Part shown: positions 61,911 to 64,000 of the stretch, one piece after another
How positions within the stretch are numbered: position 1 is the first letter of the stretch
How the letters are laid out: every line of letters begins with the position of its first letter
DNA from: Desulfosarcina alkanivorans
GTDB taxonomy: Bacteria; Desulfobacterota; Desulfobacteria; Desulfobacterales; Desulfosarcinaceae
Length of the DNA stretch: 64,000 nucleotides
Assembly: GCF_009688945.1 (NCBI RefSeq)
Contig: NZ_AP021874.1
Coordinates: forward strand, 5,270,001-5,334,000
Direction: 5' to 3'
Notes under the pieces: model-generated
Seen by the model: the letters and a program-made list of their open reading frames with translations, nothing else
The model's database searches: none
What the model was told of the DNA's origin: nothing
Translations under genes and position numbers: made by a program

Positions 61911-64000
61911 CGGGAAACGATGAATCCGGGGTGAGGCCGTTGGCGCTGGTGGTTGACGATGACCCCTCCCTGCGGCTCTACATGAGCGCGGCCTTGAAAA
62001 AATCGGGTTTTAATGTGCTGGAGGCGGAAAGCGGAGAGGCGGCGCTGGGTCTTTTCACAACCGGCCGGCCGGATCTGATATTGCTTGACCTGGTGATGCC
62101 GGGGATGGACGGGTTCGAGACCTGTCGGGCCGTTCGCAGGCTGCCCGGGGGGCGCTACACGCAAATCCTCATGGTGACCGGATTGGATGACAACGATTCC
62201 ATCGAGACGGCCTTTGACGCCGGTGCCAATGATTTCGTATCCAAACCGATCAATTGGACGATCCTCGGCCACAAGGGGAAATACCTGCTGCGGGCCGGAC
62301 AGGCCTTTAAGGAACTGGACCGCAATCGCAGGCGTCTGGCCAAAACACAGGAACTGGCACGGTTGGGGAACTGGCAGATCGACCTGGTCAGTTTCGAGTT
62401 CAGCTGTTCGTCCAAAGCATCCCGGCTTCTCGGATTCGATGGCTGGGGGCAGATTTCCTACGATGATTTTCTGTCGGCGATAATTGCCCGCGAGCGGGAT
62501 ATGGTGAAGGAAAAGATCGATCAGGCCGTTCAGTCCAACCAGAATATTGTCCTCAATTATCCTGTCATTCTTCCCGATGGTACGCAGAAGCATATTTTGA
62601 ATCAGGGTGAGATTCTATACAAAAAAAATGGCGAGCCGGAACTGATGCTGGGGGTGATTCAGGATGTTTCCCGGCTGAAACAGGCGGAGGAAGAAATCCG
62701 TTTGCTCGCGTTCTATGACAGTTTGACGGGGCTGGCCAACCGTGCACTGTTTATGGACCGGCTCGAGCAGGCCATTGCCAGTGCAGGCCGCACCCGCCAA
62801 AAATTTGCCCTGCTGTTTCTGGACCTCGATCAGTTCAAGCTGATCAATGATACCCTCGGGCACCAGATCGGTGATCTGCTTTTAAAACAAGTGGCCGCCA
62901 GGCTTAAAACCAATATCCGAAAAAGTGACACCGCCGCCGCCCCCGGCATGGATTCCCCGGACTCCGTCATTGCCAGGCTCGGTGGTGATGAATTCACGGT
63001 TTTACTCTCCAATATCGATGAGCCGGAATCCGCCGCCAGGGTGGCTGCCCGCCTGATCAGGGAAATCGCCGACACCTATCACCTCGAAGGGCATGATGTG
63101 GCAATGACCACGAGCGTCGGCATCAGTGTTTTCCCGGCAGACGGGACGGAATCCAGCACCCTTTTAAAAAACGCGGATTCCGCAATGTACCATGCCAAAA
63201 AAAACGGGCGCAACAATTACCAGTTCTACATGGAATCCCTCAATCGGGCGGCGACAGAACGTTTTTCCATGGAGCGGGACCTTAACAAAGCGCTGGAAAA
63301 CGAAGAATTTGTCCTTTTTTATCAACCGCAGGTCGATCTTGCCTCCCGCCGAATCGTGGGAGCCGAGGCATTGATCAGATGGATTCACCCGCTCAAAGGA
63401 ATGATTGCACCGGACACGTTCATTCCCATTGCCGAGGAATCCGGCCAGATCATCGATATCAACCGCTGGGTGCTGCAGGCGGCATGCAACCAAAAGCGCG
63501 ATTGGCTCCATGCCGGCCTGAAAGCGATCCGTGTTGCGGTCAATCTCTCGGGCTACAAACTTTCCAGTCAGAATATCATCGGCACCATCAAAGAAGCCCT
63601 TGGTAAAGACAGCGCCGACTACCAGAACCTCGAGCTCGAAATTACCGAAAATGTGCTGATGCAGGAAACCAGGGAGACCTTGTCCACGCTCAAGCAGATC
63701 AAAGCCCTGAAACTCAGAATCGCATTGGACGACTTCGGGACGGGATACTCCTCACTCAGTTACCTGACGTCGTTTCCCGTGGATGTTATCAAAATCGATC
63801 GCTCTTTTGTGATGGGATGCATCACCGAACCCAAAAATCTGATCATCATCAAAGCGATCATCGCCATGGGGCACAGCATGGACAAACGGATCGTCGCCGA
63901 AGGAATCGAGACTGAAGAACAGTTTTCACTGATGAAAGCACTCGACTGCGACGAGGGGCAGGGCTATTTTTTTAAACATCCGGTTCCCGCAGCGGATTTC
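61907..64000 (+). CDS. REC-PAS-GGDEF-EAL c-di-GMP protein (cut by window end)
   Basis: At least 698 residues, truncated at the window edge. A receiver (about 12-125) has VVDDDPSLR, the acceptor Asp in LILLDLVMPGMDG and FVSKPI. A PAS-like domain follows (ELARLGNWQIDLVS, VIQDVSRLKQAEEEI). The GGDEF domain starts at FYDSLTGLANRALFMDRL and has an intact RLGGDEF; the EAL domain has intact GAEALIRW, ELEITENVLM and IALDDFGTGYSSLSYL. It may make or break down c-di-GMP. The RKSD that would form the inhibitory RxxD site is split from GGDEF by about 12 extra residues (AAAPGMDSPDS). ATG 61907 overlaps the kinase stop, so translation is coupled. Confidence 0.94.
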   Translation, partial: MTGNDESGVRPLALVVDDDPSLRLYMSAALKKSGFNVLEAESGEAALGLFTTGRPDLILLDLVMPGMDGFETCRAVRRLPGGRYTQILMVTGLDDNDSIETAFDAGANDFVSKPINWTILGHKGKYLLRAGQAFKELDRNRRRLAKTQELARLGNWQIDLVSFEFSCSSKASRLLGFDGWGQISYDDFLSAIIARERDMVKEKIDQAVQSNQNIVLNYPVILPDGTQKHILNQGEILYKKNGEPELMLGVIQDVSRLKQAEEEIRLLAFYDSLTGLANRALFMDRLEQAIASAGRTRQKFALLFLDLDQFKLINDTLGHQIGDLLLKQVAARLKTNIRKSDTAAAPGMDSPDSVIARLGGDEFTVLLSNIDEPESAARVAARLIREIADTYHLEGHDVAMTTSVGISVFPADGTESSTLLKNADSAMYHAKKNGRNNYQFYMESLNRAATERFSMERDLNKALENEEFVLFYQPQVDLASRRIVGAEALIRWIHPLKGMIAPDTFIPIAEESGQIIDINRWVLQAACNQKRDWLHAGLKAIRVAVNLSGYKLSSQNIIGTIKEALGKDSADYQNLELEITENVLMQETRETLSTLKQIKALKLRIALDDFGTGYSSLSYLTSFPVDVIKIDRSFVMGCITEPKNLIIIKAIIAMGHSMDKRIVAEGIETEEQFSLMKALDCDEGQGYFFKHPVPAADF

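Overview
The window looks like chromosomal DNA of a free-living, GC-rich, Gram-negative anaerobe. The best guess is the sulfate-reducing Desulfobacterota, near the Desulfosarcina group. This rests on gene content: a UGA-containing selenoprotein peroxiredoxin, DUF362 and DUF6599 proteins beside a NapH/NapG-type iron-sulfur protein, an ADP-forming acyl-CoA synthetase, TonB/YfiR/c-di-GMP signalling, and no phage or plasmid backbone. The assignment is inference; there is no rRNA in the window. I saw no tRNA gene, CRISPR array or insertion sequence.

0-9 kb: PEP carboxylase, a small exported DUF4019 protein, an acetyltransferase broken by one stop codon, a group II intron with its reverse transcriptase, and a LemA/TPM/TPM operon. 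9-16 kb (minus strand): an M20D amidohydrolase, a fused SpmA-SpmB membrane protein, an ADP-forming acyl-CoA synthetase and an enoyl-CoA hydratase, which together suggest acyl-amide or amino-acid-derived acyl-CoA catabolism, then a Tat-exported aldo/keto reductase. 16-22 kb: a NapH-NapG-like fusion, DUF362 and DUF6599 (membrane redox cluster), then an Old Yellow Enzyme reductase. Several imperfect palindromes lie between these genes.

22-43 kb is the accessory region. Nearly every gene encodes an exported protein: a PKD-repeat protein, a CAP protein, an M4 metalloprotease with three almost identical PKD+GEVED repeats, three members of an unrecognised secreted family (here 'family A', one fused to a repeat array), two members of a second unrecognised family ('family B', one with thrombospondin type-3 calcium repeats), a parvulin isomerase, a HEAT-repeat protein, and a PEP-CTERM protein. 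A PilZ protein and a BTAD/SARP-type regulator sit among them. Two family A genes are near-copies at DNA level, including leader, a 30-nt upstream element and a 3' hairpin. Three of the exported proteins share a short PW(L/I)xLLL motif at or near the C-terminus. This is the best candidate in the window for an undescribed surface or matrix system.

43-54 kb: a rhomboid-like protein without the usual serine, a CoA-transferase/acetyltransferase fusion, a MalY-type aminotransferase, an EamA exporter, the selenoprotein peroxiredoxin (UGA at 49250-49252 with a bSECIS-like hairpin), a zinc-ribbon protein, a UbiB-family kinase, a lone receiver protein and a fatty acid desaturase. 54-64 kb: a chemoreceptor, then a tight operon of TonB-dependent receptor, YfiR, CHASE8-like hybrid histidine kinase and REC-PAS-GGDEF-EAL protein (cut by the window end), which reads as one envelope-to-c-di-GMP signalling pathway.
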